Origin: Bacteroidota bacterium | GTDB lineage: Bacteria > Bacteroidota > Bacteroidia > B-17B0 > Aurantibacillaceae | DNA length: 64,000 nucleotides | Direction: 5' to 3' | Assembly (NCBI GenBank): GCA_020403265.1 | Contig: JADBXZ010000035.1 | Coordinates: forward strand, 1-64,000 | In this document: positions 34,218 through 43,420 of the stretch, piece after piece | Numbering within the stretch: the first letter of the stretch is position 1 | How the letters are laid out: each line of letters opens with the position of its first letter | Program-made: the position numbers and the translations under genes | The notes under the pieces: model-generated | Seen by the model: the letters and a program-made list of their open reading frames with translations, nothing else | The model's database searches: none | What the model was told of the DNA's origin: nothing

Positions 34218-34402
34218 TTGATATTACAAGTTGTGTTAGATGTATTTAATTCTTCGCATTTTGCAGCTGCCTTTTTCTTGGTTCCCTCAACCTCACCAGC
34301 CACGTATTTAACTGTTGCATTGGTACATTCGCAGGTGTATGTTTTATTGCATGAAATTGCAACAAAGGCCGGTACAAAAAGTAAACAATGTATTATCTTC
34401 AT
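34214..34402 (-). CDS. Small cysteine-rich lipoprotein
   Basis: This 62-residue protein has a signal peptide with the lipobox AISC (Cys18). The mature peptide of about 45 residues carries four further Cys (YTCECTN, AAKCEEL, NTTCNIK), which suggests a small disulfide-bonded envelope lipoprotein. I recognise no named family. The 4-base overlap with ispF shows shared transcription, but a functional link is not apparent. Confidence 0.7.
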   Translation of the reverse strand: MKIIHCLLFVPAFVAISCNKTYTCECTNATVKYVAGEVEGTKKKAAAKCEELNTSNTTCNIK

Positions 34403-34442
34403 TTGCAGATCTTAAAATGTATTTAATTTTAAATTAATAGGT

Positions 34443-35636
34443 TTATGCTTCAACGGCTCTAACACCAGGCAAACTTCCTTGCTCAATATATTCTAAAAGA
34501 GCTCCGCCACCTGTGCTAACGTAACTTACCTGATCAGCTAAATTATACTTGTTAATGGCAGCAACACTGTCGCCTCCGCCAATTAAGGTAAACGCACCAT
34601 TTTTTGTTGCTTCTACAATATCAAAAGCAGCTTGTTTGGTGCCTTGTTCAAAATGACTCATTTCAAAAACCCCCATTGGCCCATTCCATAAAATGGTTTT
34701 AGAGTTTTTAATCACTTCGCCAAATGCGTTAGCACTTTCTTGACCAATATCAAGTCCCATCCAACCCTCTTCAATGTTGTTGATGTTGGATTGTTTGTAA
34801 TTTGCTTCATTCGAAAAATTATCTGCTACAACCGCATCTGTTGGTAAATAGATGTTCACGCCTTTTTGTTTGGCTTTATCTAAGAGCATTTTAGCAGTTT
34901 CTAAACGATCATCCTCACACAACGATTTACCTATACTGCCTCCAAGTGCTTTAACAAAGGTAAAGGCCATGCCGCCGCCAATAATAATGTTGTTGGCTTT
35001 TTCCATGAGTTGTTCAATAATTAAAATTTTATCGCTCACCTTTGCACCGCCAATAATTGCGGTAAACGGTTTTTGAGCTTGATTAAGGACTTTATTGATG
35101 CTTTCTACCTCTCCGGCCATTACAAAACCAAAACATCTATTTTCAGGCTCGAAATATTTTGCAATAACGGCGGTGCTGGCATGCGCCCGATGCGCTGTAC
35201 CAAAGGCATCATTAACGTATACATCTCCATGTAAACTTAAGGTATAAGCAAAGCCTTCATCTCCTTTTTCTTCCTCTTTGTAAAAACGTAAATTCTCTAA
35301 AAGCAACACTTCGCCTTTTTGCAAATCGCTGCTTTCCATTAACGCTTCTTTGCTAATACAATCATTCGCAAATTTAACAGGCGTACCTAGTTCTTTTTCA
35401 ACAGCTTTAACAATGTGTTTTAAGGAAAACTTTTCGGTTGGTCCATCTTTAGGTCGGCCTAAATGGCTCATTAATACAATGCTTCCGCCGTCGGCTAAAA
35501 TTTTTTTAAGTGTTGGAATAGCTGCTTTTATTCTGGTAAGGTCGGTTACTTCAAAAGCATCATTTAAAGGGACGTTAAAATCAACGCGTATGACGGCGCG
35601 TTTGTTTTCAAAATTGATGGAGTTTACTGTTTTCAT
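34443..35636 (-). CDS. pgk: Phosphoglycerate kinase
   Basis: Pgk interconverts 1,3-bisphosphoglycerate and 3-phosphoglycerate with ATP synthesis in glycolysis. The 397-residue protein is full length with [56 protein letters not shown] and the nucleotide-site [12 protein letters not shown]. The ATG at 35636 is clear. It is flanked by two small lipoprotein genes on the same strand and has no glycolytic neighbour here. Confidence 0.97.
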   Translation of the reverse strand: MKTVNSINFENKRAVIRVDFNVPLNDAFEVTDLTRIKAAIPTLKKILADGGSIVLMSHLGRPKDGPTEKFSLKHIVKAVEKELGTPVKFANDCISKEALMESSDLQKGEVLLLENLRFYKEEEKGDEGFAYTLSLHGDVYVNDAFGTAHRAHASTAVIAKYFEPENRCFGFVMAGEVESINKVLNQAQKPFTAIIGGAKVSDKILIIEQLMEKANNIIIGGGMAFTFVKALGGSIGKSLCEDDRLETAKMLLDKAKQKGVNIYLPTDAVVADNFSNEANYKQSNINNIEEGWMGLDIGQESANAFGEVIKNSKTILWNGPMGVFEMSHFEQGTKQAAFDIVEATKNGAFTLIGGGDSVAAINKYNLADQVSYVSTGGGALLEYIEQGSLPGVRAVEA

Positions 35637-35652
35637 TTATAGTTTATCGTTT

Positions 35653-36114
35653 TTACTTTTTAATAATCATACTTTGTTCACTTATTATACTCCCATTATG
35701 CGAGAATGAAAAATTTTTAAAATCTGAAACATTAACCTTTTCACTTCCAAATGGGAAACAACTATTACATTTTATAGTAGAAGAAAACAAATCGTACTCG
35801 ATGTTATTTATCGTATCTTTCCTTGTTCCGATTTCAACAATAAAATAATGATCTCGAAGTTCTCCCTCAAAAAAGTTATTATTTATAATAATAATATCAT
35901 TACCGTCAATTTTAATGGAGACTAAAGATGATACGTTATTAATTAAATTATTGGATTTAGTATCAAACACCTTTAACTTAATATTTGAAGTTTCATTACT
36001 ATTAAAATCTACGAACGTTATTTTGATTTCCGGCCTAATCTCAGGCTCGCAATATTTTTTTGTGCAACAAGCACTCAGAATTATGGCGCAAATGAGAAAG
36101 CTCAGTCTTTTCAT
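35653..36114 (-). CDS. Hypothetical lipoprotein
   Basis: This 153-residue protein has a signal peptide and the lipobox LSAC (Cys16, followed by a second Cys). The mature part is beta-rich with an Asn/Ile/Ser bias (VFDTKSNNLINNVSSLVSIKIDGNDIIIINNNFFEG) and a single Cys pair in IKCNSCFP. No family is recognised. It lies between pgk and hemL on the same strand, with modest gaps on both sides, and its AT content is higher than that of its neighbours. Confidence 0.65.
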   Translation of the reverse strand: MKRLSFLICAIILSACCTKKYCEPEIRPEIKITFVDFNSNETSNIKLKVFDTKSNNLINNVSSLVSIKIDGNDIIIINNNFFEGELRDHYFIVEIGTRKDTINNIEYDLFSSTIKCNSCFPFGSEKVNVSDFKNFSFSHNGSIISEQSMIIKK

Positions 36115-36145
36115 ATTTAAATTTATGAAATAAAAAGTGAATTTA

Positions 36146-37432
36146 CTATGCTAACTTTTTAATTGCAATTTCAAAAGCTTTTATCGTTTTATCCAAATCT
36201 TCTTTAGTATGTGCAGCGCTTATAAAACCTACCTCATAGCCACTTGGCCCCATATAAACACCTTGTTTTAGCAATTCGTGGTATAAAACTTTAAAATATG
36301 CCATGCTATTCGCATCAATATCCTCGGCTGTTGCTATTTGTTCTTTATTTGTGAATGCCAGCCAAAAAATACTACCTAATTTAAAAAACTTAAGTAACGG
36401 AAACGCGTTCACCTTCATAATACCATCCACCAAATAATTAGTTTTCTCCTCTAATTGCGCATAAAAATCAGGTTGCAAACATTGGGTTAATTGTGCAATA
36501 CCGGCCGCCATGGCTACAGGATTACCACTTAAGGTACCTGCCTGATAAACATCTCCCTCCGGACTAACACTACTCATAATTTCCTTGCTGGCACCATAAG
36601 CACCAACCGGAAAACCTCCACCAATAATTTTGCCGTAGGTAACAATATCCGGTTTTATGTTGTATAAACCTGCTGCACCACAAAAGCTCATTCTAAAACC
36701 GCTGATCACTTCATCAAATAAAAGTAATGTGCCATTTTGTGTACAAATTTCACGTAAAAAGGTCAAAAATTCTTTTCCTAGTAATAGTAAACCATTATTG
36801 GCGGGCACCGGCTCAATAATTACACAGGCGATTTCATTTTTATATTTTTCAAAAGCTTTACTTACTGCTTCCTTATTACTTAGCGGAACGGTAATAGTTT
36901 CGTTTACAAATGAATCTGGCACGCCTGCACTGCTGCTGTTACCAAATGTTACCAATCCACTACCAGCTTTCACCAAAAGTGAATCAACATGCCCATGGTA
37001 GCAGCCTTCAAATTTTAAGATTTTATTTCGTTTGGTATAACCGCGAGCCAACCTGATAGCACTCATCACAGCTTCTGTGCCACTGCTTACAAATCTTATT
37101 TTTTGAATGTATGTGTTAAAAGTTAAAATTAACTTGGCCAGCTCATTTTCTAATTTCGTAGGTGCACCAAATGAAGTACCATTTTGCATGGTTTGAGACA
37201 CATTCTCCAAGACTTTATCATTAGCATGCCCTAAAATGAGTGGTCCCCAACTACAGCAATAATCAATAAATTCGTTACCATCTTCATCCCAAATATGGGA
37301 GCCTTTTCCTTTTTTGATAAAAATAGGATTACCGCCTACGCTTTTGAAAGCTCTTACTGGCGAATTAACGCCACCAGGAAATAAAGATTTAGCTTCGGTA
37401 AAAAGTTTTTCTGAATTAGTTGTCGAGTTCAT
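36146..37432 (-). CDS. hemL: Glutamate-1-semialdehyde 2,1-aminomutase
   Basis: HemL converts glutamate-1-semialdehyde to 5-aminolevulinate, the first committed precursor of haem. This 428-residue class III aminotransferase shows LFPGGVNSPVRAFKSVGG, the PLP-phosphate region VSSGTEAVMSAIRLAR, FDEVISGFR and the PLP lysine in TYGKIIGGGFPVGAYG (about residue 266). Length and motifs are standard. It is monocistronic as far as spacing shows. Confidence 0.96.
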   Translation of the reverse strand: MNSTTNSEKLFTEAKSLFPGGVNSPVRAFKSVGGNPIFIKKGKGSHIWDEDGNEFIDYCCSWGPLILGHANDKVLENVSQTMQNGTSFGAPTKLENELAKLILTFNTYIQKIRFVSSGTEAVMSAIRLARGYTKRNKILKFEGCYHGHVDSLLVKAGSGLVTFGNSSSAGVPDSFVNETITVPLSNKEAVSKAFEKYKNEIACVIIEPVPANNGLLLLGKEFLTFLREICTQNGTLLLFDEVISGFRMSFCGAAGLYNIKPDIVTYGKIIGGGFPVGAYGASKEIMSSVSPEGDVYQAGTLSGNPVAMAAGIAQLTQCLQPDFYAQLEEKTNYLVDGIMKVNAFPLLKFFKLGSIFWLAFTNKEQIATAEDIDANSMAYFKVLYHELLKQGVYMGPSGYEVGFISAAHTKEDLDKTIKAFEIAIKKLA

Positions 37433-37543
37433 AATCAGTTCTAAATTTAAGAGGATTTATTTAATTGCTAAACTAAATTTTTTAAACATTGTTTAGTATC
37501 AAGAGTATTTAGTTCGCATAAAGTCAACAAAGAAATTAGTTAC

Positions 37544-38272
37544 TCAATTAAAATGCTTTACAATCTGAATGATAGAAGCAATACAGACGATAATAATGAC
37601 CAAGTATCTGAACACTTTATCTGAAACACGATTTAAAACAAGTTTACCGATATAACTTCCTAAAAAACTCGTTCCAATCAGAAATGGTATTAAATAAATA
37701 TACGTTTTAGTAAAATAACCATTATAGATGTATATAAATGAACGACTTAAATCTACCCCCAAATCAATTATAGCAGATGTAGCTATAAAAGCCGCTTTCT
37801 CAAGCTGAAATGCAGCTAAAGCTAAACCTCTTATAGCCCCACCGGATCCGGCAATGCCTGCAACAAATCCGGAAAAGATTCCACTTAAATACAAGTTATG
37901 ATTTGTTTGCCGTAATTCTTTGTTAAAATTAACAAACATAAATATAGAGAGGGCAACCAGACAAATACCTATCACCAACTCTACATTTTTAGCAGGTATA
38001 TATGCCGTTAGATAGGCGCCAATGCTGACAAATAATACAGCCGGGATTCCAAGTTTTAACGCTATATCCTTATTAATACCCTTATTAAATAACACTAATT
38101 TAGAGAGATTACTAAATACATGAAAAATTGCTGTAATACTTAATACTGTTTTAAAATCGAAAAACAAGGAAGCCAAAGGAACAAATAAAATAGAAGACCC
38201 AAAACCAGAAACGGTTCCTACAACTTCTGAAACCAATGAAAGTATGATGAAAAGAATGTATTTAGTTTCCAA
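37544..38272 (-). CDS. TSUP-family (TauE/SafE) membrane transporter
   Basis: This 242-residue protein has about seven or eight transmembrane helices and the family pattern near the N-terminus (SLVSEVVGTVSGFGSSILFVPLASLFFDFKTVL) with its repeat in the second half (SGFVAGIAGSGGAIRGLALAAF). TSUP proteins move anions such as sulfite, sulfonates or related compounds; the substrate here is not determinable. It ends 112 bp before hemL and has no sulfur-metabolism neighbour. Confidence 0.85.
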   Translation of the reverse strand: METKYILFIILSLVSEVVGTVSGFGSSILFVPLASLFFDFKTVLSITAIFHVFSNLSKLVLFNKGINKDIALKLGIPAVLFVSIGAYLTAYIPAKNVELVIGICLVALSIFMFVNFNKELRQTNHNLYLSGIFSGFVAGIAGSGGAIRGLALAAFQLEKAAFIATSAIIDLGVDLSRSFIYIYNGYFTKTYIYLIPFLIGTSFLGSYIGKLVLNRVSDKVFRYLVIIIVCIASIIQIVKHFN

Positions 38273-38414
38273 TTATAACTGATTAGTAAAATGAATGAAA
38301 CAAAGTTAATCATTAACAAGCAGTATCTAAGTATTAATCTTATTTCACGCTTGATTTACAAAAAAGCGTAAAATTTAACCCAATTTATGCAATAGGAGGC
38401 TAATAATTAGCCTA

Positions 38415-38545
38415 ATACCATTTATAATTGTTAAATAGTCTATGGTCAGACTGAGCGGAGTCGAAGTCTGATATTCAAGCACCCTTCGACTACGCTCAGG
38501 GTGACTTAAAATGCTTTAGACTACTTTTAATTTATAAATGGTATA
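38415..38545. repeat. Long imperfect palindrome (MITE-like hairpin element)
   Basis: ATACCATTTATAA (38416-38428) and its complement (38532-38544) bound the element. Inside, GTCAGACTGAGCGGAGTCGAAG pairs with the complement of CTTCGACTACGCTCAGGGTGAC with only a few mismatches. The whole 131 bp can fold into one long hairpin. The CTTCGACTxCGCTCAG core is a type of dispersed hairpin common in Bacteroidota genomes. It lies in the 680-bp gene-free stretch 38273-38952. Confidence 0.75.
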
Positions 38546-38564
38546 ACTACTTGTATTAATTGGG

Positions 38565-38705
38565 TTTATCCTGCCTACAGCAGGTAAACACGATTTAGAA
38601 AATCACCATTTGGGTTACATGTTTTCATGAACAAATGGTTAATTTTCTTACATCGTTTATTCATTTGGAAATCCAAATGAATAAAATGGGTTTAACCTGA
38701 ATTTA
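38565..38705 (+). repeat. Interspersed repeat, copy C
   Basis: TTGGGTTTATCCTGCCTACAGCAGG and CGATTTAGAAAATCACCATTTGGG-like blocks match copies A and B. The second half (CTTACATCGTTTATTCATT, AAATGAATAA) matches copy B. It directly follows the palindromic element at 38415-38545. Confidence 0.75.
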
Positions 38706-38791
38706 TTCTAGATTTTAGCATAAATGATTAAAAACGACTTTCGAATCAAAAAAATAAGAAAAATTATAAATTAACATAATACATTGTATAA

Positions 38792-38886
38792 CAACACTAT
38801 AAGCCGACAACAAACGGTTACAAACGACTCTATCCGTCTATAAACGATTAATAACCGAATCTCGTTTTTTTGTTGCCATACCTTTG
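38792..38886 (+). promoter_or_regulatory. Promoter region of the SSB pair with ACAAACG-type repeats
   Basis: TACCTTTG (38879-38886) matches TAnnTTTG and gives a leader of about 60 bases before the ATG at 38953. Just upstream, variants of AAACGxTT/AAACGAC recur about every 12-25 bases (38812-38850), which could be a regulator-binding cluster. No -33 element is clear. Confidence 0.4.
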
Positions 38887-38952
38887 TGCCGTTGATTGAT
38901 GAATGATGTATCCAATCGACTTAAACGATAAAAACAAATAAATAAATATAAA

Positions 38953-39297
38953 ATGACAAACATGAAAAACCACGTGCAATTAATCGGGAGATTAGGTGCA
39001 GAACCACAAGTGAAAATTTTAGACAACGGCAGCAAGCTAACGAAATTTTCGATCGCCATTAACAACCTTTACACGAACAAACAAGGTGAAAAAGTCAACA
39101 CAACGCAATGGCACACAGTAATAACATGGGGCGGACTTGCCAACATTGCAGAAAGATTACTGCACAAAGGTGTACAAGTTACCGTAGACGGCAAATTACT
39201 TAACCGTCAATACACAGATAAAACAGGTGTAACGCATATCAATACAGAAATTGTTGCGAATGAGCTATTTGTGCATTACCAAAAAGCAAACTCATAA
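38953..39297 (+). CDS. Single-stranded DNA-binding protein, tail-less
   Basis: This 114-residue protein is an OB-fold SSB: NHVQLIGRLGAEPQVKILDNGSKLTKFSIAINN, TQWHTVITWGGLANIAERLLHKGVQVTVDGKL and YTDKTGVTHINTEIVANELFVH. It ends straight after the OB fold (HYQKANS) and lacks the acidic DDDIPF-type tail that recruits replication and repair partners. It is probably an accessory SSB rather than the main replicative one. A paralogue follows 77 bp downstream on the same strand. Two closely spaced ATG codons (38953, 38962) are possible starts. Confidence 0.88.
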   Translation: MTNMKNHVQLIGRLGAEPQVKILDNGSKLTKFSIAINNLYTNKQGEKVNTTQWHTVITWGGLANIAERLLHKGVQVTVDGKLLNRQYTDKTGVTHINTEIVANELFVHYQKANS

Positions 39298-39374
39298 TCC
39301 AACATTAAACAAAACAAAAGAATAAATAACAATACACAAAAAATAAATTAATAATAAACTAAAAAATAAATCAT

Positions 39375-39701
39375 ATGAACGCAGTAAACAAAGTACAATT
39401 AACAGGTAACATTGGCAACACCCCGGAAGTAAAAACATTTGAAAACGGTAACAAATTATTAAAATTTTCGTTGGCTACTAACGAAGAATACAAAACTTAC
39501 AAAGGCGATACTGCCAAAGACACACAATGGCATTTTGTAAGTGTTTGGGGTAAACAAGCTGAAGAATTAGAAAGTAAACTTAAAAAAGGAAGTTTTATTT
39601 CGTTAGAAGGCAAAATAAATAACAACAGTTACGTTGATAAAAACGGAATTAAAAAATATGTAACAGAAATTGTTGCTAAAGAAATCGAATTAAAATCTTA
39701 A
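39375..39701 (+). CDS. Second tail-less single-stranded DNA-binding protein
   Basis: This 108-residue SSB paralogue has the same OB-fold signature: NKVQLTGNIGNTPEVKTFENGNKLLKFSLATNE, TQWHFVSVWGKQAEELESKLKKGSFISLEGKI and YVDKNGIKKYVTEIVAKEIEL. It ends without the acidic partner-binding tail. It differs from the upstream copy at many positions, so the duplication is not recent. The two are probably expressed together from the promoter before 38953, and a terminator follows at 39724. Confidence 0.88.
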   Translation: MNAVNKVQLTGNIGNTPEVKTFENGNKLLKFSLATNEEYKTYKGDTAKDTQWHFVSVWGKQAEELESKLKKGSFISLEGKINNNSYVDKNGIKKYVTEIVAKEIELKS

Positions 39702-39723
39702 TCCTATATTGTCACAAAACACA

Positions 39724-39752
39724 AAGCCCTTCTACTTGGAAGGGCTTTTTTT
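39724..39752 (+). terminator. Intrinsic terminator after the SSB pair
   Basis: AAGCCCTTC and GAAGGGCTT pair around a 6-base loop and are followed by a run of T. Confidence 0.9.
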
Positions 39753-39791
39753 ATGCTCTAAAATTTGATAAACAAGTAAAAAATAATAAAA

Positions 39792-42053
39792 TTATATTTT
39801 CACACCAATAATACAAACATCATCCACCTGCTCCAGTTGACCTTTCCAGTTCTCAAGGGTGGAAAGTAAAATTGACTTTTGCTCATTTAATGGCTTAGCG
39901 CCAATTGATAAAATAAACTCTGTTAATTGCTTGTATTTAAATTTCTTTCCTTTTGGTCCACCGAATTGATCAGCATACCCATCTGAAAAGAGATACAAAG
40001 CATCGTCTGCTTGTATATCTATTTCTTGCTGCCTAAAAACTTTAACAGAATCAAGCTGAATTCCGCCAATTGAATTTTTTGTAGGTTTTAAATCGATTAA
40101 TTGATTTCCGCGTTTAATAATTAATGGACGATTAGCGCCGGCGTAGGTTAACTTTAAATTTTGTTTATCAATAACACAAATTATAATATCCATGCCATCA
40201 TTATTTTCTTCTCGATTACCCTTTTTATTTAATGCATTCGTTACTCTGGTATCAAGAATCCTAAGCACTTGTGCCGGTGAAGTTACCTTTTCTTCAATAA
40301 TGATTTGATTTAAAAGATTGTGACCTAAAATAGACATAAACGCTCCCGGAACGCCGTGTCCTGTGCAATCTCCAACTACTAAAAAGGCCTTTTCTTTAAT
40401 TTCCTCAAACCAGTAAAAATCGCCGCTCACAATATCTTTAGGTCTAAATAATACAAACGATTCTGCAAAATAGGCATTCAACCTCTCTGTTTCAGGAAAA
40501 ACAGCCTCTTGAAGTCGTTTGGCATATTGTATGCTATCCGTGATATCTTTATTTTTTTCTTTAATAATAGCGTTTTGGTAATTGATTTCATTCACCTGCT
40601 TAGCCAACAAATTACTCTTTTTACGATTATTAATAAAAGCAAACATTGAAATTGCAGCAACAATCAACACCAAGATGATAACCACTGTTAAACTTTTTCG
40701 CTGACTGGTTTGTCTTAAAATCTCTTCTTCCTGAATTTTTTTATCTTTACTTAATAACGCAATTTCCTTTTCTTGCTTTTCTGTTTGATACTCTTTTTCT
40801 AAGGATTGGAGGTATTCGGCATTATTTTCATTATTAAGGCTATCGCGTATTACTCGATGATCTAATATCAAATCAAAGGCCCTTTTGTAATCTCCCATAT
40901 CTGCGTATGCAAATGCCATAGATTCAGTAATGTCGGCTCTATTCAGTAATTGTTTGGTTTCAATTTGCATGGCAGCATCCATGGCTTGTTTAAAATACAC
41001 CAAAGCTTTTTTAGGTTCATTTATTTTTACATGCAAATCGCCTAATGTTCGATAAGTTGATGATAATCCTTCCTTTTCATCTAATTCAATGTACATATTC
41101 AACGATTTCAAACACATATCAATTGCTTTTTTGAATTCTTTTCTATCAGAGAGATTTGAAGCCAAGTTTCCATAAAGTAAAGCAAGCATGCGATCATTTT
41201 TTTCTTCTTTAAAAAGAATAACAGACTGATTTAAATAAACAGACTCCTTTATTAAATCGCCTGAAGCACCATACATTGCGGCACAGAGGTATAAAGCTTC
41301 TGCTTCTAAACTCTTATTATTGATATCTCGAGCCAGCTTTAATTCCTTTTCGTAATAAGTTAGTGCTTTATCATTAAATCCTTGACGTTTAAATACAGAA
41401 CCAATAAAATGAAGTAAGTGTCCATATTCCAATGTTTGCCATTTATTCTTTTCAAATAGTCGTTGCGACTCAATGTAATTTTCCATTGCTAATTTATAGT
41501 CACCATTATCGTAATGCGCACGACCTTTGAGCATTAAAATTGTTGTAAGTATTTTTTCTTCACTTTTTTTCGCAAAAACAAGTGCACTGTCAAAATAAAT
41601 AATGCATTGTTTAGAGTAGTCTTCTCGTTGCAAAAAGTCAGCAATTCTGAGATAAAACTTAGCTTGCCATTCGGCATTATTTTCATCTTTAGCTTTAGCT
41701 AATCCAAAGTTCCAGTATGAACGCGCTTTAGACAGCATACGGTTATTGTAATATACTTTACCAATTTTTTCAATGAATTTCAATGCGAATGACTTGTCGT
41801 TAATTAATTTAATTGCTGCAAACGCTATTTTAATTTCATGCTCTCCTTTTAGGGAATCTTCCTTCATTAAAAGTGCGGCAATTTTTAAGCGCAAATCAAC
41901 TTTAATTGTGTCACTTGTTGTAGTTTTTAATAAAGTGTATAACGAATCGATTTTACGTGTATTGTTAGCATTAAATTTTAAGCACCACAGCATAAGCATT
42001 ATAACCAATATTTTGGTTCTAAGCAGGGCAATTGGTGATTTTAATAAAAACAT
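39792..42053 (-). CDS. TPR sensor with SpoIIE-type PP2C phosphatase domain
   Basis: I prefer the ATG at 42053 over a TTG 27 codons upstream. The product of about 753 residues has an N-terminal hydrophobic signal/anchor and some eight tetratricopeptide repeats (about 60-430; for example AYADMGDYKRAFDL). A transmembrane helix follows (about 460, SLTVVIILVLIVAAISMFAF), then a coiled coil and a SpoIIE phosphatase domain (from about 535; RPKDIVSGDFYW, DCTGHGVPGAFMS, DGMDIIICV, DDVCIIGVKI). It should dephosphorylate a cytosolic partner under control of the periplasmic repeats. It shares its coiled-coil/catalytic arrangement with 15289-16641. Confidence 0.88.
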   Translation of the reverse strand: MFLLKSPIALLRTKILVIMLMLWCLKFNANNTRKIDSLYTLLKTTTSDTIKVDLRLKIAALLMKEDSLKGEHEIKIAFAAIKLINDKSFALKFIEKIGKVYYNNRMLSKARSYWNFGLAKAKDENNAEWQAKFYLRIADFLQREDYSKQCIIYFDSALVFAKKSEEKILTTILMLKGRAHYDNGDYKLAMENYIESQRLFEKNKWQTLEYGHLLHFIGSVFKRQGFNDKALTYYEKELKLARDINNKSLEAEALYLCAAMYGASGDLIKESVYLNQSVILFKEEKNDRMLALLYGNLASNLSDRKEFKKAIDMCLKSLNMYIELDEKEGLSSTYRTLGDLHVKINEPKKALVYFKQAMDAAMQIETKQLLNRADITESMAFAYADMGDYKRAFDLILDHRVIRDSLNNENNAEYLQSLEKEYQTEKQEKEIALLSKDKKIQEEEILRQTSQRKSLTVVIILVLIVAAISMFAFINNRKKSNLLAKQVNEINYQNAIIKEKNKDITDSIQYAKRLQEAVFPETERLNAYFAESFVLFRPKDIVSGDFYWFEEIKEKAFLVVGDCTGHGVPGAFMSILGHNLLNQIIIEEKVTSPAQVLRILDTRVTNALNKKGNREENNDGMDIIICVIDKQNLKLTYAGANRPLIIKRGNQLIDLKPTKNSIGGIQLDSVKVFRQQEIDIQADDALYLFSDGYADQFGGPKGKKFKYKQLTEFILSIGAKPLNEQKSILLSTLENWKGQLEQVDDVCIIGVKI

Positions 42054-42138
42054 TAAATTGATAATTAACGAAGATAATAATAGTTTTTTAATGAAAGCCT
42101 CGTTTAATGAATTAACCGGGTTAAGCAACCACAAGGCA

Positions 42139-43272
42139 CTATAAAATAAAATCTAAATAATTTTTTTCATTTATAACACAAAAACTTGATTTAGCGTAAG
42201 CTTTAGCAAATGCAGCCGGAATTTTTGACTTTTTTTTACCACTAAACTTAAACTCAAATGCCTCTAATTTCTTTGTGTTTTCCTCCAATAAATCTATTTC
42301 TTGACCATCGTAGGTCCTCCAAAAATAATAGTCTCGTTTGGAGTTTAAATACGTATTACGTTTTAAACGTTCCATGAAAAGATAATTTTCCCACAACATG
42401 CCTTTTTCATCGCCGTTTCTTAAAGCTAAAGGATCAAAGTTGCTGATAAGTGCATTTCGAATGCCGTTATCAACAAAATACCAACGTTGACTTTTACTAA
42501 TTTCTTTTCTTAAATTGTTGCTGTAGGCGGGCACTTTTATTACGACAAACACTTTGGTTAATAAGTTTAAATACTTCTCAACCGTGTTTTTACTAATACC
42601 CAGTTGTGTTCCTAATTCTGTGTAGGACACTTCTTTTCCAATTTGATAAGCAATTAGCTTTAAAAGACTATACACTATTGAAGAGTTTCTTAAACCGTCT
42701 AAAATCAGTATATCTTTTAACAAATAGGCATTTACCAAGTCAATTAAATATTTTCGTTTATCAGTATTGCTTTTTAAGTGCCACAATTCAGGATACGAAC
42801 CATAAATCAAACGTTCCTCTAAATTTTGCTTCATTTGAAGTGCGTTTTCTTTCAATTCGCCCTGCCACATGGGGTACAAATAAACTAAGTTGTACCTGCC
42901 GGTTAGCGGCTCGCCGGCTACATTCAAAATATCAAATGCTGAGGAACCTGTAACTAATATTTTTAAACCCTTAATGCTATCAATCATTAGCTTTAACTTT
43001 TTACCAATATCGGGAATGTTTTGTGCCTCGTCGATTACAAGCAATTTATTTTCACCAATTACCCGAGTGTAATTAGCAACGGTCTTATGTGCCAACAATA
43101 AATGCGTATCCTCATCCTCACCATTTAAAAATAAAAAAGGTTGTTTGTAGCTATTAAGAAGCGTTTCAATAAGGATTGATTTTCCTACGCGACGTGCGCC
43201 AAGTAAAACGGTAACCTTTTGTGGCTTTAGGCTGTTTTTAAGATCTTCTAATTGAATTCTATGCAATTCCAT
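42139..43272 (-). CDS. AAA ATPase with DUF4143 domain
   Basis: The ATG at 43272 gives 377 residues. The AAA domain has Walker A VLLGARRVGKSILIETLL (about residues 23-40) and Walker B NKLLVIDEAQNI, with TGSSAF as sensor 1. A winged-helix segment (SYTELGTQLGISKNTVEKYLNLL) leads into DUF4143 (ISKSQRWYFVDNGIRNAL) and a C-terminal restriction-like fold (YYFWRTYDGQEIDLLEE, LEAFEFKFSGKKK) resembling a nuclease core. Such proteins are widespread, often mobile, and of unclear function. A -7 box stands 4 bases before the start, behind three tandem palindromes that could be bound by this protein itself. Confidence 0.85.
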   Translation of the reverse strand: MELHRIQLEDLKNSLKPQKVTVLLGARRVGKSILIETLLNSYKQPFLFLNGEDEDTHLLLAHKTVANYTRVIGENKLLVIDEAQNIPDIGKKLKLMIDSIKGLKILVTGSSAFDILNVAGEPLTGRYNLVYLYPMWQGELKENALQMKQNLEERLIYGSYPELWHLKSNTDKRKYLIDLVNAYLLKDILILDGLRNSSIVYSLLKLIAYQIGKEVSYTELGTQLGISKNTVEKYLNLLTKVFVVIKVPAYSNNLRKEISKSQRWYFVDNGIRNALISNFDPLALRNGDEKGMLWENYLFMERLKRNTYLNSKRDYYFWRTYDGQEIDLLEENTKKLEAFEFKFSGKKKSKIPAAFAKAYAKSSFCVINEKNYLDFIL

Positions 43273-43276
43273 GTTA

Positions 43277-43284
43277 CAAATATA
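43277..43284 (-). promoter_or_regulatory. -7 box of the DUF4143 ATPase gene
   Basis: On the minus strand TATATTTG matches TAnnTTTG and lies 4 bases before the ATG at 43272, so the message is probably leaderless. The first operator palindrome begins 3 bases upstream. Confidence 0.6.
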
Positions 43285-43286
43285 CA

Positions 43287-43376
43287 AATTTAGTCATTAC
43301 ATTGACTAAATTAATGTAAATTTAGTCATTACATTGACTAAATTAATATGAATTTAGTCATTACGTTTACTATATT
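43287..43376. promoter_or_regulatory. Three tandem palindromic operators, 32-bp period
   Basis: TTTAGTCA-N6-TGACTAAA occurs at 43289-43310 and 43321-43342, and a third copy with a decayed right arm is at 43353-43374. In the first copy the palindrome extends to 10-base arms. The centre is TTACAT in the first two. The 32-bp period puts the sites on one face of the helix. The array abuts the -7 box of the DUF4143 ATPase gene, the position expected for a repressor or autoregulator. Confidence 0.8.
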
Positions 43377-43420
43377 TACATTATTAGTTCTAGAAATAGC
43401 GCTGCATGAAGAGAAAATAC

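Noticed and set aside
43287-43376. Possible CRISPR-like short array (32-bp period)
   Set aside because: Only three copies, the intervening 10 bases are nearly constant, and each unit is a palindrome next to a promoter; operators explain it better.
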